A stretch of DNA of 34,367 nucleotides from Candidatus Saccharimonadota bacterium (GCA_017511645.1 JAFWJH010000005.1:1-34367), one strand, 5' to 3'; shown: positions 14,943 to 22,564, counted from the stretch's first letter. Program-made: numbers and translations. Notes: generated from the letters alone by a model not told the origin.

Positions 14943-16061
14943 CTAAACTTCACCAATCAATTTTACTGACTCGTTCTCAGGTAGCTCCTCTACATTCTTG
15001 AGCTTACGCTCGATCTGGCGCGATGTAGTCTTAGCTGATTCAATCTTGTTTGCCGACTCTTGCAATTTTTTCTGAACTCCTTCAAGCAAATCGCCGAACT
15101 TGCCAAACTGTGCCTTTACTGCACCAAGCACCTGCCACACCTCGGCCGAACGTTTTTCAATTGCCACTGTACGGAAACCCATCAAAAGCCCAGACAGCAT
15201 AACTGGTAAAGTAGACGGTGAGGCAATCGTAATATTATATTTTTGTCGTATTTCGTCTGACAATCCGGGTATCCGAATAATCTCCGCATACAAAGACTCC
15301 GTCGGCACAAACATAATCCCAAAATCCGTCGTCTTCGGCGGATCAATATATTTGGTATAAATCTTTTTTGCTTGTTCTTTTACGTCGGCTTTCAAAGCTT
15401 TTTGATAGGTCGTTACATCGGCCTTATTGCCATTATCGTATGCTGCGATCAACCGTGAATAATTCTCCACCGGAAACTTTGAATCTATCGGCAAATACAC
15501 ATTCTCTTCTTTGCCCGGCATTTTTACCGCAAACTCTACCCGATCATTCGAGCCATGCTTGGTAATAATGTTCTCCTCATATTGTGATTTATTCAAAGTG
15601 TCCTCGATAATCGCACCTAGCTGCACCTCGCCGTAAATACCACGCGTTTTTACGCCCTCCATTACCTTTTTCAAATCACCTACACCAGTAGCTAGGTTTT
15701 TCATTTCACCCAGCCCCTGATATACCTGCGTAAGCTGCGTAGAGATAGACTTAAAGCTTTCATTAAAACGCTTTTCTACACTGGCTTTTAATTTTTCATC
15801 CACCGTTTCACGCATTTCTTCAAGCTTTTTTTCATTTCCAGTCTGCAACCTTTCTAAATTATCCGCAATCTCTTTACGATTTTCTCGAAAATTACGATCT
15901 ATTGCAGGGTTTATCTTGCCAACTTCGCCTTCTACCCGTATTAGACGCTCCTCCATGGCTTTAAAGTCGGCTAGTTTTTCGCTTCCGGCCGGTTTCCTAA
16001 AAATCAGTACCAAAAGCAAAACAATAATAGCTACACCTATCACACCTAAAAACATATCCAT
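14943..16061 (-). CDS. rmuC: DNA recombination protein RmuC family
   Basis: A 372-residue protein with one N-terminal membrane helix (about residues 3-22), a long coiled coil (about 30-130) and then the RmuC nuclease-like domain. Landmarks are RGIYGEVQLGAIIEDTL, LPIDSKFPVENY, FVPTESLYAEI and LMGFRTVAIEKR. In E. coli RmuC limits recombination at inverted repeats; its biochemical activity is predicted endonuclease. The ATG follows an extended -10 by exactly 6 nt, so the mRNA should be leaderless. Confidence 0.9.
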   Translation of the reverse strand: MDMFLGVIGVAIIVLLLVLIFRKPAGSEKLADFKAMEERLIRVEGEVGKINPAIDRNFRENRKEIADNLERLQTGNEKKLEEMRETVDEKLKASVEKRFNESFKSISTQLTQVYQGLGEMKNLATGVGDLKKVMEGVKTRGIYGEVQLGAIIEDTLNKSQYEENIITKHGSNDRVEFAVKMPGKEENVYLPIDSKFPVENYSRLIAAYDNGNKADVTTYQKALKADVKEQAKKIYTKYIDPPKTTDFGIMFVPTESLYAEIIRIPGLSDEIRQKYNITIASPSTLPVMLSGLLMGFRTVAIEKRSAEVWQVLGAVKAQFGKFGDLLEGVQKKLQESANKIESAKTTSRQIERKLKNVEELPENESVKLIGEV

Positions 16062-16067
16062 AATAAA

Positions 16068-16076
16068 ATTATAGCA
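16068..16076 (-). promoter_or_regulatory. rmuC extended -10 promoter
   Basis: TGCTATAAT on the minus strand, 6 nt before the ATG at 16061. With the tRNA-Thr promoter it forms a perfect 10-bp inverted repeat (16068-16077 and 16091-16100). Confidence 0.7.
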
Positions 16077-16091
16077 TAATCTGAAAAATCA

Positions 16092-16100
16092 TGCTATAAT
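16092..16100 (+). promoter_or_regulatory. tRNA-Thr(TGT) extended -10 promoter
   Basis: TGCTATAAT, with predicted start about 3 nt before the tRNA. It is the mirror image of the divergent rmuC promoter. Confidence 0.65.
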
Positions 16101-16109
16101 TAACCTAGT

Positions 16110-16185
16110 GCCGTGATAGCTCAGCTGGTAGAGCAGCCGCCTTGTAAGCGGCAGGTCGTCGGTTCAAGCCCGACTCACGGCTCCA
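16110..16185 (+). tRNA. tRNA-Thr(TGT)
   Basis: A 76-nt cloverleaf with CCA encoded. Acceptor GCCGTGA pairs with TCACGGC, and the anticodon loop TTGTAAG gives TGT (codon ACA). Two hairpins follow, the second containing a copy of the tRNA 3' end. Confidence 0.95.
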
Positions 16186-16198
16186 CGAGAAAAAAATA

Positions 16199-16227
16199 GA
16201 GAGCGCTTGCGCTCTCATTTTGTTTTT
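16199..16227. terminator. Terminator hairpin after tRNA-Thr
   Basis: GAGAGCGC (16199-16206) pairs with GCGCTCTC (16209-16216), followed by ATTTTGTTTTT on the plus strand. An A-rich flank on the left gives a T run on the minus strand too, so it can act in both directions. Confidence 0.75.
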
Positions 16228-16231
16228 CGAG

Positions 16232-16270
16232 TGGAGCGAGAGTGCCCCCGCACTCACGGCTCCATTTTTT
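16232..16270. terminator. Second terminator built from a copy of the tRNA-Thr 3' end
   Basis: TGGAGC and GAGTGC (16232-16237, 16240-16245) pair with GCACTC and GCTCCA (16250-16255, 16259-16264) around a CCCC loop, followed by TTTTTT. The right arm contains ACTCACGGCTCCA (16252-16264), identical to the last 13 bases of the tRNA-Thr gene (16173-16185). Confidence 0.65.
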
Positions 16271-16281
16271 GTCTTTTTGTT

Positions 16282-16803
16282 TTATTCCCAGCTTTTTACG
16301 AGCTTCTTATCATATTTAGCCTTGCCAAACCCAAGGATTAACATAAAAATCCCGGAGAGGAAGAATAGCCCTATCGCAAAACCTACGCCATGACCAAATG
16401 CTCGAGCAGTACGTACTGCGTATAAAATACTCACATAAAGACCTAGCGCGCACATTACTAACATCAAAATCAGCGAAACTACCCCAGCGCTAGTCGATGG
16501 ATCAATAGTTTGTAGTTGAGTGCCCTGCCCAAGCGCACTAGTGATTAAACTGACCACGAGACCAATTACCAGCATAGCCCAAAACCAGTTCGTCATCTTG
16601 ACAATCCTGTAAAAAATATAAGTATTGTAAATAGGAATTAGCGCCTTCCAGCCCTTTTCGCCAGCCTTTTCAAACATTTTCCAACCGGCAATTGCCATTA
16701 AAACATAGAGAACTAGCCCCACCACCAAGGCAAAGCCAAGCATTCCTCCGATTATACCACCCGCCAGGGCAGCCTCACCAGTTGATAAAGACCCTGTAAA
16801 CAT
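16282..16803 (-). CDS. DUF5684-type membrane protein
   Basis: A 173-residue membrane protein with about four hydrophobic segments. The conserved stretch GWKMFEKAGEKGWKALIPIYNTY lies after the first long helix; this pattern is found in small membrane proteins (DUF5684) of many bacteria, often near signal peptidases. Function is unknown. Shine-Dalgarno AGGAGT stands before the ATG and an extended -10 (TGCTATAAT) lies about 27 nt upstream, so this gene has a normal short leader. Confidence 0.7.
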   Translation of the reverse strand: MFTGSLSTGEAALAGGIIGGMLGFALVVGLVLYVLMAIAGWKMFEKAGEKGWKALIPIYNTYIFYRIVKMTNWFWAMLVIGLVVSLITSALGQGTQLQTIDPSTSAGVVSLILMLVMCALGLYVSILYAVRTARAFGHGVGFAIGLFFLSGIFMLILGFGKAKYDKKLVKSWE

Positions 16804-16829
16804 AAATACTCCTTTATTTATCTAACCTC

Positions 16830-16838
16830 ATTATAGCA
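16830..16838 (-). promoter_or_regulatory. Extended -10 promoter of DUF5684 gene
   Basis: TGCTATAAT on the minus strand within TGTGCTATAAT, just after the rubrerythrin stop. Predicted leader about 20 nt. Confidence 0.55.
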
Positions 16839-16843
16839 CAAGC

Positions 16844-17389
16844 TTAATAATTTTCTGGCTTGATTTCAAAGTAAGCCTGCGGATGATTGCATACCGGACA
16901 AACCTCAGGCGCATCCTTACCAATCACAATATGTCCACAATTGCGACACACCCAAATCACATCACCATCTTTCGAGAAAACTTTCTTTTCCTTGACATTT
17001 TCTAGCAGTTTCAAATAGCGCTCTTCGTGTGATTTTTCAATCTTTGCGACTTCTTCAAACTTTTCAGCAAGTTCCGGAAACCCTTCTTCGCGCGCTGTCT
17101 CAGCAAACCCAGCATACATATCTGTCCACTCATAATTTTCGCCTGCCGCTGCCGCTTCGAGATTAATATCTGTATCTTCTACCGCACCACCATGGAGTTC
17201 TTTATACCACATCTTTGCGTGTTCTTTTTCATTGAGCGCCGTCTCAGCAAAAATCGCCGCAATCTGCTCAAAACCGTCTTTTTTAGCCTTTGAAGCAAAA
17301 AAATCGTATTTATTGCGCGCCTGACTCTCGCCCGCAAACGCCGCTTCCAAGTTTTCTTTAGTCTTGGTGCCATCGTATTTTGTTTTCAT
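16844..17389 (-). CDS. Rubrerythrin
   Basis: A 181-residue non-haem iron protein. The N-terminal ferritin-like four-helix domain carries diiron ligand motifs ([12 protein letters not shown] with Glu, [11 protein letters not shown], and [13 protein letters not shown]). The C-terminus is a rubredoxin-like Cys4 iron site, WVCRNCG and VCPVCNHP. Rubrerythrins reduce hydrogen peroxide in anaerobes and microaerophiles, which fits a peroxide-sensitive fermentative epibiont. Shine-Dalgarno GAAAGGAAAG precedes the ATG. It is 18 nt downstream of the SDR gene and probably shares its transcript. Confidence 0.93.
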   Translation of the reverse strand: MKTKYDGTKTKENLEAAFAGESQARNKYDFFASKAKKDGFEQIAAIFAETALNEKEHAKMWYKELHGGAVEDTDINLEAAAAGENYEWTDMYAGFAETAREEGFPELAEKFEEVAKIEKSHEERYLKLLENVKEKKVFSKDGDVIWVCRNCGHIVIGKDAPEVCPVCNHPQAYFEIKPENY

Positions 17390-17407
17390 ATCTTTCCTTT
17401 CTTATTA

Positions 17408-18169
17408 TTAAATACAAGTGTAGCCACCATCTACCGGCATAATCACGCCAGTCACATAAGACGCTTCCTCCGAAGCCAAGAACACCACTGCCGCATCCAG
17501 CTCGCCCGGCTTACCATAACGCTTCATCGGCACCATAGTTTTGGCAAAGTTTTGGAATCTATCGGTATCCAGCACCGCAGTCGTAAGTTCGGTGTAAAAA
17601 TAGCCTGGGCAAATCGCATTACAAGTAATACCATCCGTTGCCAGCTCTGCCGCCACCGCACGAGTGAAGTTTACCACTGCACCCTTTGAAGTATGATAGG
17701 CAATCGTCGGAATCTCAGTATTTCCCACCAATCCATACATCGAAGCAATGTTGATAATGCGTCCGTATTTATTCTTTTTCATAATCTTCGCAAAAGCCCG
17801 CGTCATCTTAAATACGCTAGTTTCATCTGTCGCAATGGTAAAATCCCACTCTTCGTCGGTCATCTCCACAACGCCTTTATCTTTGGAAGACCCAGCGCAG
17901 TTTAGCAAAATATCTACCTTGCCAAACTCTTTTTCGGCCGCTTTAGCTGCCGTGTCGATATCGTCCGTCGAGGTCACGTCACACTTAAGCGCTAATACTT
18001 TACCCGCCCCAGCTTCGACCAGCTTTGGCTTAAACTTTTCGAGCCGTTCCATGCGCCGCGCTAAGATTACCAAGTCCGCACCTTGTCGCGCCAAAGCTAG
18101 TGCCATCTGTTGCCCCAGTCCAGATGATGCACCCGACACTACCGCAACTCTACCTTTTAAATTAAACAT
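17408..18169 (-). CDS. Short-chain dehydrogenase/reductase
   Basis: A 253-residue classical SDR. The cofactor motif GASSGLGQ is near residue 14, NCAGSS near 90, the catalytic Ser in IINIASMYG, and Tyr/Lys in AYHTSKGAVV. The C-terminus has the common ITCNAICPGYFYT and VTGVIMPVDGGYT. It resembles FabG or gluconate-5-dehydrogenase types, but the substrate cannot be told from sequence. It is the first gene of a pair with rubrerythrin. Shine-Dalgarno AAAGGAG precedes the ATG. Confidence 0.9.
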   Translation of the reverse strand: MFNLKGRVAVVSGASSGLGQQMALALARQGADLVILARRMERLEKFKPKLVEAGAGKVLALKCDVTSTDDIDTAAKAAEKEFGKVDILLNCAGSSKDKGVVEMTDEEWDFTIATDETSVFKMTRAFAKIMKKNKYGRIINIASMYGLVGNTEIPTIAYHTSKGAVVNFTRAVAAELATDGITCNAICPGYFYTELTTAVLDTDRFQNFAKTMVPMKRYGKPGELDAAVVFLASEEASYVTGVIMPVDGGYTCI

Positions 18170-18195
18170 TTACACTCCTTTCTGTTACCATTATT

Positions 18196-18204
18196 ATTAT
18201 AACA
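18196..18204 (-). promoter_or_regulatory. Extended -10 promoter of SDR-rubrerythrin
   Basis: TGTTATAAT on the minus strand, giving a leader of about 20 nt with a Shine-Dalgarno. It lies 10 bp from the divergent CDF promoter. Confidence 0.55.
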
Positions 18205-18211
18205 AACAATA

Positions 18212-18220
18212 TGTTAAAAT
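18212..18220 (+). promoter_or_regulatory. Extended -10 promoter of CDF transporter
   Basis: TGTTAAAAT ending exactly 6 nt before the ATG at 18227; predicted leaderless. Confidence 0.65.
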
Positions 18221-18226
18221 AACACT

Positions 18227-18886
18227 ATGGACAAAAAACGTAGTAAAATTATCGTAAACTCTGGTTATCTCTTTATTTTGACTAATTTTTTGCTTGCGAT
18301 ATTTAATATCTTGGTTGGTATGGTTTCAAACTCTATCGCTATTTTTTCTGACGCTATTCATAGTCTGACCGACACTATTTCTGGTATTCTAGTTATCGTC
18401 AGTGAAAAACTCGCTAGTCACAAAAAGTTTAACCAAAAACGCACCCAGATTGAGCGCACCACCACCATTATTATCGCCATTATCATAATAGTAATAGGCG
18501 TCCATATTATGATCGAATCTTTTGAAGCCATTATTGAGCCAGAACAGGTAGATTATTCCCCTGCCGTAATTATCGTGTTAATTGCGAGTATCGCGGTAAA
18601 ATATCTACTCGCTGCATATCTTAAAAATACCGGTAAAAAAATCAAATCTAATGTTTTAATCGCTAGCGGCGCTGAAACTATGAACGATACGCTAATTAGC
18701 ATCGCAGTACTTACCTCGGCAATTATTTATCTCATTTGGCACATAGATTTAGAGGCTTATCTTAGTGCAATTATTGCGATAATTATTATCAAAGTTGGGT
18801 TAGAGTTTATCTTTCCGCATTTATCCAAACACCATCACCATCATCTCGAATCCGATCCAGACCACGATCATTGCCACAAAAAATAA
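18227..18886 (+). CDS. Cation diffusion facilitator family transporter, short form
   Basis: A 219-residue protein with six hydrophobic helices. Metal-binding motifs of the CDF family are FSDAIHSLTDT in helix 2 (Asp, His and Asp) and SGAETMNDTLIS in helix 5 (Glu and Asp). These transporters export Zn2+, Mn2+ or Fe2+ against protons. The usual cytoplasmic C-terminal domain of about 80 residues is missing and is replaced by a short His/Asp tail with five consecutive His, likely metal-binding. No Shine-Dalgarno; predicted leaderless. Confidence 0.85.
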   Translation: MDKKRSKIIVNSGYLFILTNFLLAIFNILVGMVSNSIAIFSDAIHSLTDTISGILVIVSEKLASHKKFNQKRTQIERTTTIIIAIIIIVIGVHIMIESFEAIIEPEQVDYSPAVIIVLIASIAVKYLLAAYLKNTGKKIKSNVLIASGAETMNDTLISIAVLTSAIIYLIWHIDLEAYLSAIIAIIIIKVGLEFIFPHLSKHHHHHLESDPDHDHCHKK

Positions 18887-18901
18887 TCTCTTGCGAGATT
18901 A
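18878..18901 (-). terminator. Terminator of the tRNA-Tyr/tRNA-Thr unit
   Basis: On the minus strand TAATCTC and GAGATTA form a 7-bp stem with a GCAA loop, followed by TTTTTT. It overlaps the CDF stop codon on the other strand. Confidence 0.7.
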
Positions 18902-18907
18902 CAATTA

Positions 18908-18984
18908 TGGAGCCGCGAACGAGACTTGAACTCGTGACCTCATCCTTACCATGGATGCGCTACTACCAACTGAGCTATCGCGGC
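18908..18984 (-). tRNA. tRNA-Thr(GGT)
   Basis: A 77-nt cloverleaf with CCA encoded. Acceptor GCCGCGA pairs with TCGCGGC; the anticodon loop ATGGTAA gives GGT (codons ACC/ACU). Confidence 0.93.
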
Positions 18985-19001
18985 AAGCGTATCTGTCAAT
19001 G

Positions 19002-19052
19002 TGGTGCTGGAAGTAAGACTCGTTGGCGAAGCCCAATGTTCTATTTTCCAGC
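19002..19052 (-). pseudogene. tRNA-Tyr-derived remnant with intact acceptor ends
   Basis: On the minus strand the 51-nt segment begins GCTGGAA and ends TTCCAGCACCA, identical to both acceptor strands plus CCA of the adjacent tRNA-Tyr; the inner part is shortened and D and anticodon arms are gone. The 22 nt at its 3' side match the tRNA-Tyr 3' end with one mismatch. It sits between tRNA-Tyr and tRNA-Thr and should be co-transcribed. Confidence 0.6.
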
Positions 19053-19067
19053 GCATCGCTAGATGCG
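19052..19067. repeat. Perfect hairpin directly after tRNA-Tyr
   Basis: CGCATC (19052-19057) pairs with GATGCG (19062-19067) around GCTA. It fills the space between the tRNA-Tyr CCA and the remnant exactly, so it may serve processing. Confidence 0.55.
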
Positions 19068-19152
19068 TGGTGCTGGAAGTAGGACTCGAACCTACGAACT
19101 CCGAAGAGGGGAGATTTACAGTCTCCTGCGATTGCCACTACGCGATTCCAGC
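19068..19152 (-). tRNA. tRNA-Tyr(GTA)
   Basis: An 85-nt class II tRNA with CCA encoded and a long variable arm. Acceptor GCTGGAA pairs with TTCCAGC; the anticodon loop CTGTAAA gives GTA. Confidence 0.95.
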
Positions 19153-19162
19153 AGCTACCACA

Positions 19163-19171
19163 ATTATAGCA
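19163..19171 (-). promoter_or_regulatory. tRNA-Tyr extended -10 promoter
   Basis: TGCTATAAT on the minus strand, start predicted about 4 nt before the tRNA. Confidence 0.65.
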
Positions 19172-19199
19172 AAATCGCCCAAAAAATCAACTAAATCTG

Positions 19200-19967
19200 C
19201 TAAATCCGTTTTCTACCTACATGTTGTTTAATAATCTTTGGGGCAGCCTTTGTTTTAGGCTTTACTACCGGTCTTTTAGCTACAACTCGCGTCCTACTAG
19301 CAGGCACCATTTTACGCTTCTTGGCTGCTGCTCGCTTGATTTTTGCTTCGTTATCTTTGATGATCTGCGCTTCGATCCGCGCCGTCGTAGCAGTCGCAGC
19401 TTCGGTGTCTTCCGCCGCTTCATAAATTGCCAAAATCTGCCTTAGTGTCGTCACCTTTGGATCTAATTCGTAAGCATTCTCGAGTGCTTCCACCGCCTTT
19501 TTAGTGCGACCCATCTTTTCTTCTGCCTTAGCTAGCGCAATATAGCGCGCCGGCACATCACCCTCTAGAGCAATCGCCTGCTCAAACGCCATCGCGGCCT
19601 TTTCATATGCCCCAGTTTCTAGATAAATTAAGCCCACGTTGTGGATCGAAGCTGGGTTATTATCTAGAGATTGCGCAATCTCAAAACATTCCACCGCCTC
19701 GTCATATTTTTGACCTTTAGCATACAGAATACCAAGCCGGTTATATGCTGCTGCATTTTTCTCGTCAAACTTCAAAATCGTGAGCAATGCCTTTTCCGCC
19801 CGAAAAGGTTTGCGCTCTTTCATCGCAGTCTGCGCAATCTGCCACAATTTCTTCATCTGTGCAGTATATTTTGGCGATTTTTCTTCTACCTTTTTCTCTT
19901 TTGACACCAAGGGGAAGAAAAACACCAAATAAACGACAAAAATTAATATTGCAAATACCGCAATCAT
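19200..19967 (-). CDS. Membrane-anchored tetratricopeptide repeat protein
   Basis: A 255-residue protein. An N-terminal membrane helix (about residues 2-22) is followed by at least four TPR units (about 30-195): AAAYNRLGILYAKGQKYDEAVECFEIA, then PASIHNVGLIYLETGAYEKAAMAFEQA, then a third and a fourth with the typical Trp/Leu-Gly-Tyr-Ala-Pro spacing. The last 45 residues are very rich in Lys, Arg, Ala and Pro. TPRs mediate protein contacts; the partner is unknown and the basic tail could bind nucleic acid or wall polymer. An extended -10 ends exactly 6 nt before the ATG, so the mRNA is predicted leaderless. Confidence 0.85.
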   Translation of the reverse strand: MIAVFAILIFVVYLVFFFPLVSKEKKVEEKSPKYTAQMKKLWQIAQTAMKERKPFRAEKALLTILKFDEKNAAAYNRLGILYAKGQKYDEAVECFEIAQSLDNNPASIHNVGLIYLETGAYEKAAMAFEQAIALEGDVPARYIALAKAEEKMGRTKKAVEALENAYELDPKVTTLRQILAIYEAAEDTEAATATTARIEAQIIKDNEAKIKRAAAKKRKMVPASRTRVVAKRPVVKPKTKAAPKIIKQHVGRKRI

Positions 19968-19973
19968 ACTACA

Positions 19974-19982
19974 ATTTTAACA
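19974..19982 (-). promoter_or_regulatory. Extended -10 promoter of TPR gene
   Basis: TGTTAAAAT on the minus strand within TGTGTTAAAAT, 6 nt before the ATG at 19967. Confidence 0.65.
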
Positions 19983-20639
19983 CAAGTTAGATACAATTTG
20001 CAATTTTACGTGCCCGTTTCGCGCCACTCCCTCATACGCCGCCAAAAACTTCGGCAGTTTCCTCACAAACACTTCCTTCTTGGTTAAAAAATATGATTTA
20101 TACAGTATCTCAATCGCTAGCCCCAAAATCTCCAGCGCGTAGGCTCGCACGCCATCTTTCTTCTTGGCAATTTCTTCAGCAATATCCACTAATTCTGCTG
20201 GTTTTGCCACCAGTAACCTCTTCGCCAGCGCCTTGTCCTTTTCACTTGCCTTAATCTCGCCACTGACAACATCTCCGCCACGCAAAAAATAAATCGCCGC
20301 CCGACTCAGTATTGTCGGTAGTATCCTAGACGGACTATCAGTAATCAGCACGAAATGCACCTTGTCGCCCGGCTCTTCCAGATTTTTCAAAAACGCATTC
20401 GCCGCCGCATCGCCCAACATATCTGCTGGTCGCACCACCACAAACAAATCTTTCACCTGCCTAGTACTAATCCGGCCAATCATATCCCGCACCTGCTCAA
20501 TTGTAATCACGCTTTTATTGTCAGGCTCTAAAATCAGCGCGTTTTTTATCTCTACATCCACATCTTTTGGCGCCACAAATATCGCCGTACCAGTTTTTCT
20601 CGCAATCTGTTCTATCTCGTCTACCGACTCAAAGAACAT
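19977..20639 (-). CDS. holB: DNA polymerase III delta-prime-like subunit
   Basis: A protein of about 220 residues. The frame is open to 20669, but the ATG at 20639 is followed by MFFESVDEIEQ, which looks like the true start and overlaps the upstream gene by 11 nt. KSVITIEQVRDMIGRIS, VVVRPADMLGDAAANAFLKNLEEPG and LITDSPSRILPTILSRAA are the characteristic clamp-loader delta-prime segments (including the SRC-like SRA). The N-terminal Walker A and zinc region are absent, so this is a shortened form. It would act in loading the sliding clamp at the replication fork. Confidence 0.8.
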   Translation of the reverse strand: MFFESVDEIEQIARKTGTAIFVAPKDVDVEIKNALILEPDNKSVITIEQVRDMIGRISTRQVKDLFVVVRPADMLGDAAANAFLKNLEEPGDKVHFVLITDSPSRILPTILSRAAIYFLRGGDVVSGEIKASEKDKALAKRLLVAKPAELVDIAEEIAKKKDGVRAYALEILGLAIEILYKSYFLTKKEVFVRKLPKFLAAYEGVARNGHVKLQIVSNLC

Positions 20640-21507
20640 TTTCAAAATCCTCAGGCAATTTCGCCTCAAATACCGTTCGCTTGCCGCCCGGCAAAGTCAC
20701 TTCTAACTTGTTCGCGTGTAGATACAATCTATCTGCCTCTTCCTCACCATACACCGGATCGCCCAGTATCGGATGCCCTAAATATTTCATATGGACCCTC
20801 AGCTGGTGCGTCCGCCCCGTAGTTGGGCGAAGCTCCAAGAGAGAATGCTTCCCATCAGATTTAAGCACTTTATAATAAGTTTCCGATGCTTTACCATTCG
20901 GGTCTACCCGAAAAGTCGTCGGACGCTTCAAATCTCGCGCCAGCGGCAGGTCGATTTTTGCCTCATCTAGCTTTGGCCGCCCCGACACTATCGCATAGTA
21001 AGTTTTATGGGTCTTGCGGTCTTGGAATTGTTTTTTTAAAAACATCTGTACTTCGGGGCTTTTAGCCATAATCACCACGCCACTCGTATCGCGGTCTAAC
21101 CTATGTACGAGTAGGCCATACCGTTCAAGGGTATTTTCCGGACAATATTGCCCTTTCGCCATAGACAGCAGCCCAGCCGGCTTATTTAGTACTACCACAT
21201 TACCATCTTCGTAAATCACCTCTGGCACAAGGTCAGCATTTTTCATCGTATCTGGGATCTTAAGGTCTATTTTTACCCCCCGTTCAAACTTTTGATTTGG
21301 CTTTTTGGCCATTTCACCGTCCACAGTCACAAACCCAAACTCGATAAACTTTTGCAGCGACGAGCGATTATAGCTCTTAAAAATCTCACCCATCAAAATG
21401 TCTAGTCGCACTTTTTCGGGCTTTTCTGGCTCCTCAGCCAAAGTTTTGTCACCGTTAATTACTCGCGACATCTCTGGTTTGCTAAACTTCTTCCCAGTTA
21501 CTATCAT
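20629..21507 (-). CDS. RluA-family pseudouridine synthase
   Basis: A 292-residue protein. The N-terminus contains an S4-type RNA-binding segment (about residues 30-75), followed by the catalytic domain: LVHRLDRDTSGVVIMAK with the catalytic Asp, then GRTHQLRVHMKYLGHPILGD. The family isomerises uridine in 23S rRNA or tRNA; the target is not predictable here. The ATG at 21507 lies 8 nt after a -10, so at most a 2-nt leader is possible. An internal Met (residue 14) is an alternative start. It is co-translated with the delta-prime gene. Confidence 0.88.
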   Translation of the reverse strand: MIVTGKKFSKPEMSRVINGDKTLAEEPEKPEKVRLDILMGEIFKSYNRSSLQKFIEFGFVTVDGEMAKKPNQKFERGVKIDLKIPDTMKNADLVPEVIYEDGNVVVLNKPAGLLSMAKGQYCPENTLERYGLLVHRLDRDTSGVVIMAKSPEVQMFLKKQFQDRKTHKTYYAIVSGRPKLDEAKIDLPLARDLKRPTTFRVDPNGKASETYYKVLKSDGKHSLLELRPTTGRTHQLRVHMKYLGHPILGDPVYGEEEADRLYLHANKLEVTLPGGKRTVFEAKLPEDFENVL

Positions 21508-21515
21508 ATCTCTAT

Positions 21516-21544
21516 ATTATATCACACTTATGGTAAAAAGTCAA
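21516..21544 (-). promoter_or_regulatory. Near-consensus sigma-70 promoter of pseudouridine synthase gene
   Basis: TTGACT, 17-nt spacer, TATAAT, with the extended TGn. Nearly identical over about 32 nt to the sequence at 30051-30079. Confidence 0.75.
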
Positions 21545-21545
21545 T

Positions 21546-22556
21546 CTACCTCAGATGAAAAGCTCTTTGTACTTCGAGTAACTTAGCATTTGCCACCCCA
21601 TTGGCGTATTTTTCACCTTTTTCCAATAATTCACACACCTGTTTATCCGAAATCTCTGTCATTTTCGCCTGAAAATCTACCAACATCTTAGATACACTCT
21701 CGGCTACCTTTGATTTTAGATCCCCATAACGTGTAGTCCCAGCCCACGCCGACACTACATCTTGAAGCGGCACATCATTCACCAGTGCTTCGATTTGCAG
21801 TAAGTTAGATACACCCGGTTGATTAAACATATCAAACTTCACCTTGCCTAGTGAATCTGTTGTGGCCGACATGATCTTCTTCGCCGCCTTGGCCGGGTCG
21901 TCATCTAACATAATCTTGGAATTCTCTGCCTTGGTGGATTTACTCATCTTTTTCTCTGGGTTTAATAGATCACGGATTCGGATCCCATCACTCACCTCCA
22001 TAAACTTCACCTGATCCGCCGTCTTAGCTGGCACTGTAAAAATCTCACCAAACTTGTGGTTAAACCGCATTGCAATATTGCGCGTCAGCTCAATATGTTG
22101 AAATTGGTCCTCGCCAATCGGCACATAAGTCGCACTATAAAGTAAAATATCCGCCGCCATCAAAATCGGATAGTCAAATATCCCCACATTACAGCTTTCT
22201 TGTCCCTTTGATTTTTCTTTGTATTGCGTCATGCGCGAAGTTTCACCCATTGTCGCAACGCAATTTAATATCCAGCAAAGTTCCGAATGCGCCGGCACGT
22301 AGCTCTGGCGATAAATATGGACATTTTCATTAATCTCTAACCCTGCCGCTAGATAATATTTAATCGTCCTTATAATATTCTCGCGAAGATCCCCATCCAC
22401 ATCAGAAATAATCGAATGTAGGTCTGGCACAAAAATATTAATCTGCGAATCTTTTGAATGTTTGTTTGCTAGCCGCACCATCGGCAAAAGCGCCCCCAAA
22501 TAGTTCCCCAAGGTTAATACACTATTAGAACGAATACCAGTCAGAATTGTTTTCAT
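21546..22556 (-). CDS. trpS: Tryptophanyl-tRNA synthetase
   Basis: A class I synthetase of 336 residues. The frame is open into the upstream tRNA, but MKTILTGIRS at 22556 is the usual TrpRS start. The HIGH-like motif is TLGNYLGA, the specificity region includes GEDQFQHIELTR, and the KMSKS loop is EKKMSKSTK. It charges tRNA-Trp in the cytoplasm. The ATG is preceded by GGTGGA at 7 nt. This ribosome-binding site is one arm of a 9-bp hairpin whose other arm is the CCA end of tRNA-Ala(GGC), 27 nt upstream, so the two genes probably share a transcript. Confidence 0.95.
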   Translation of the reverse strand: MKTILTGIRSNSVLTLGNYLGALLPMVRLANKHSKDSQINIFVPDLHSIISDVDGDLRENIIRTIKYYLAAGLEINENVHIYRQSYVPAHSELCWILNCVATMGETSRMTQYKEKSKGQESCNVGIFDYPILMAADILLYSATYVPIGEDQFQHIELTRNIAMRFNHKFGEIFTVPAKTADQVKFMEVSDGIRIRDLLNPEKKMSKSTKAENSKIMLDDDPAKAAKKIMSATTDSLGKVKFDMFNQPGVSNLLQIEALVNDVPLQDVVSAWAGTTRYGDLKSKVAESVSKMLVDFQAKMTEISDKQVCELLEKGEKYANGVANAKLLEVQRAFHLR

Positions 22557-22564
22557 ATAAAAAT

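Noticed and set aside
18905-19138. ORFs running through the tRNA-Thr and tRNA-Tyr genes
   Set aside because: They consist of tRNA sequence read as protein.
20640-20669. Longer start for the delta-prime gene
   Set aside because: The added residues are Arg/Cys-rich and overlap the end of the pseudouridine synthase; the ATG at 20639 fits the family better.
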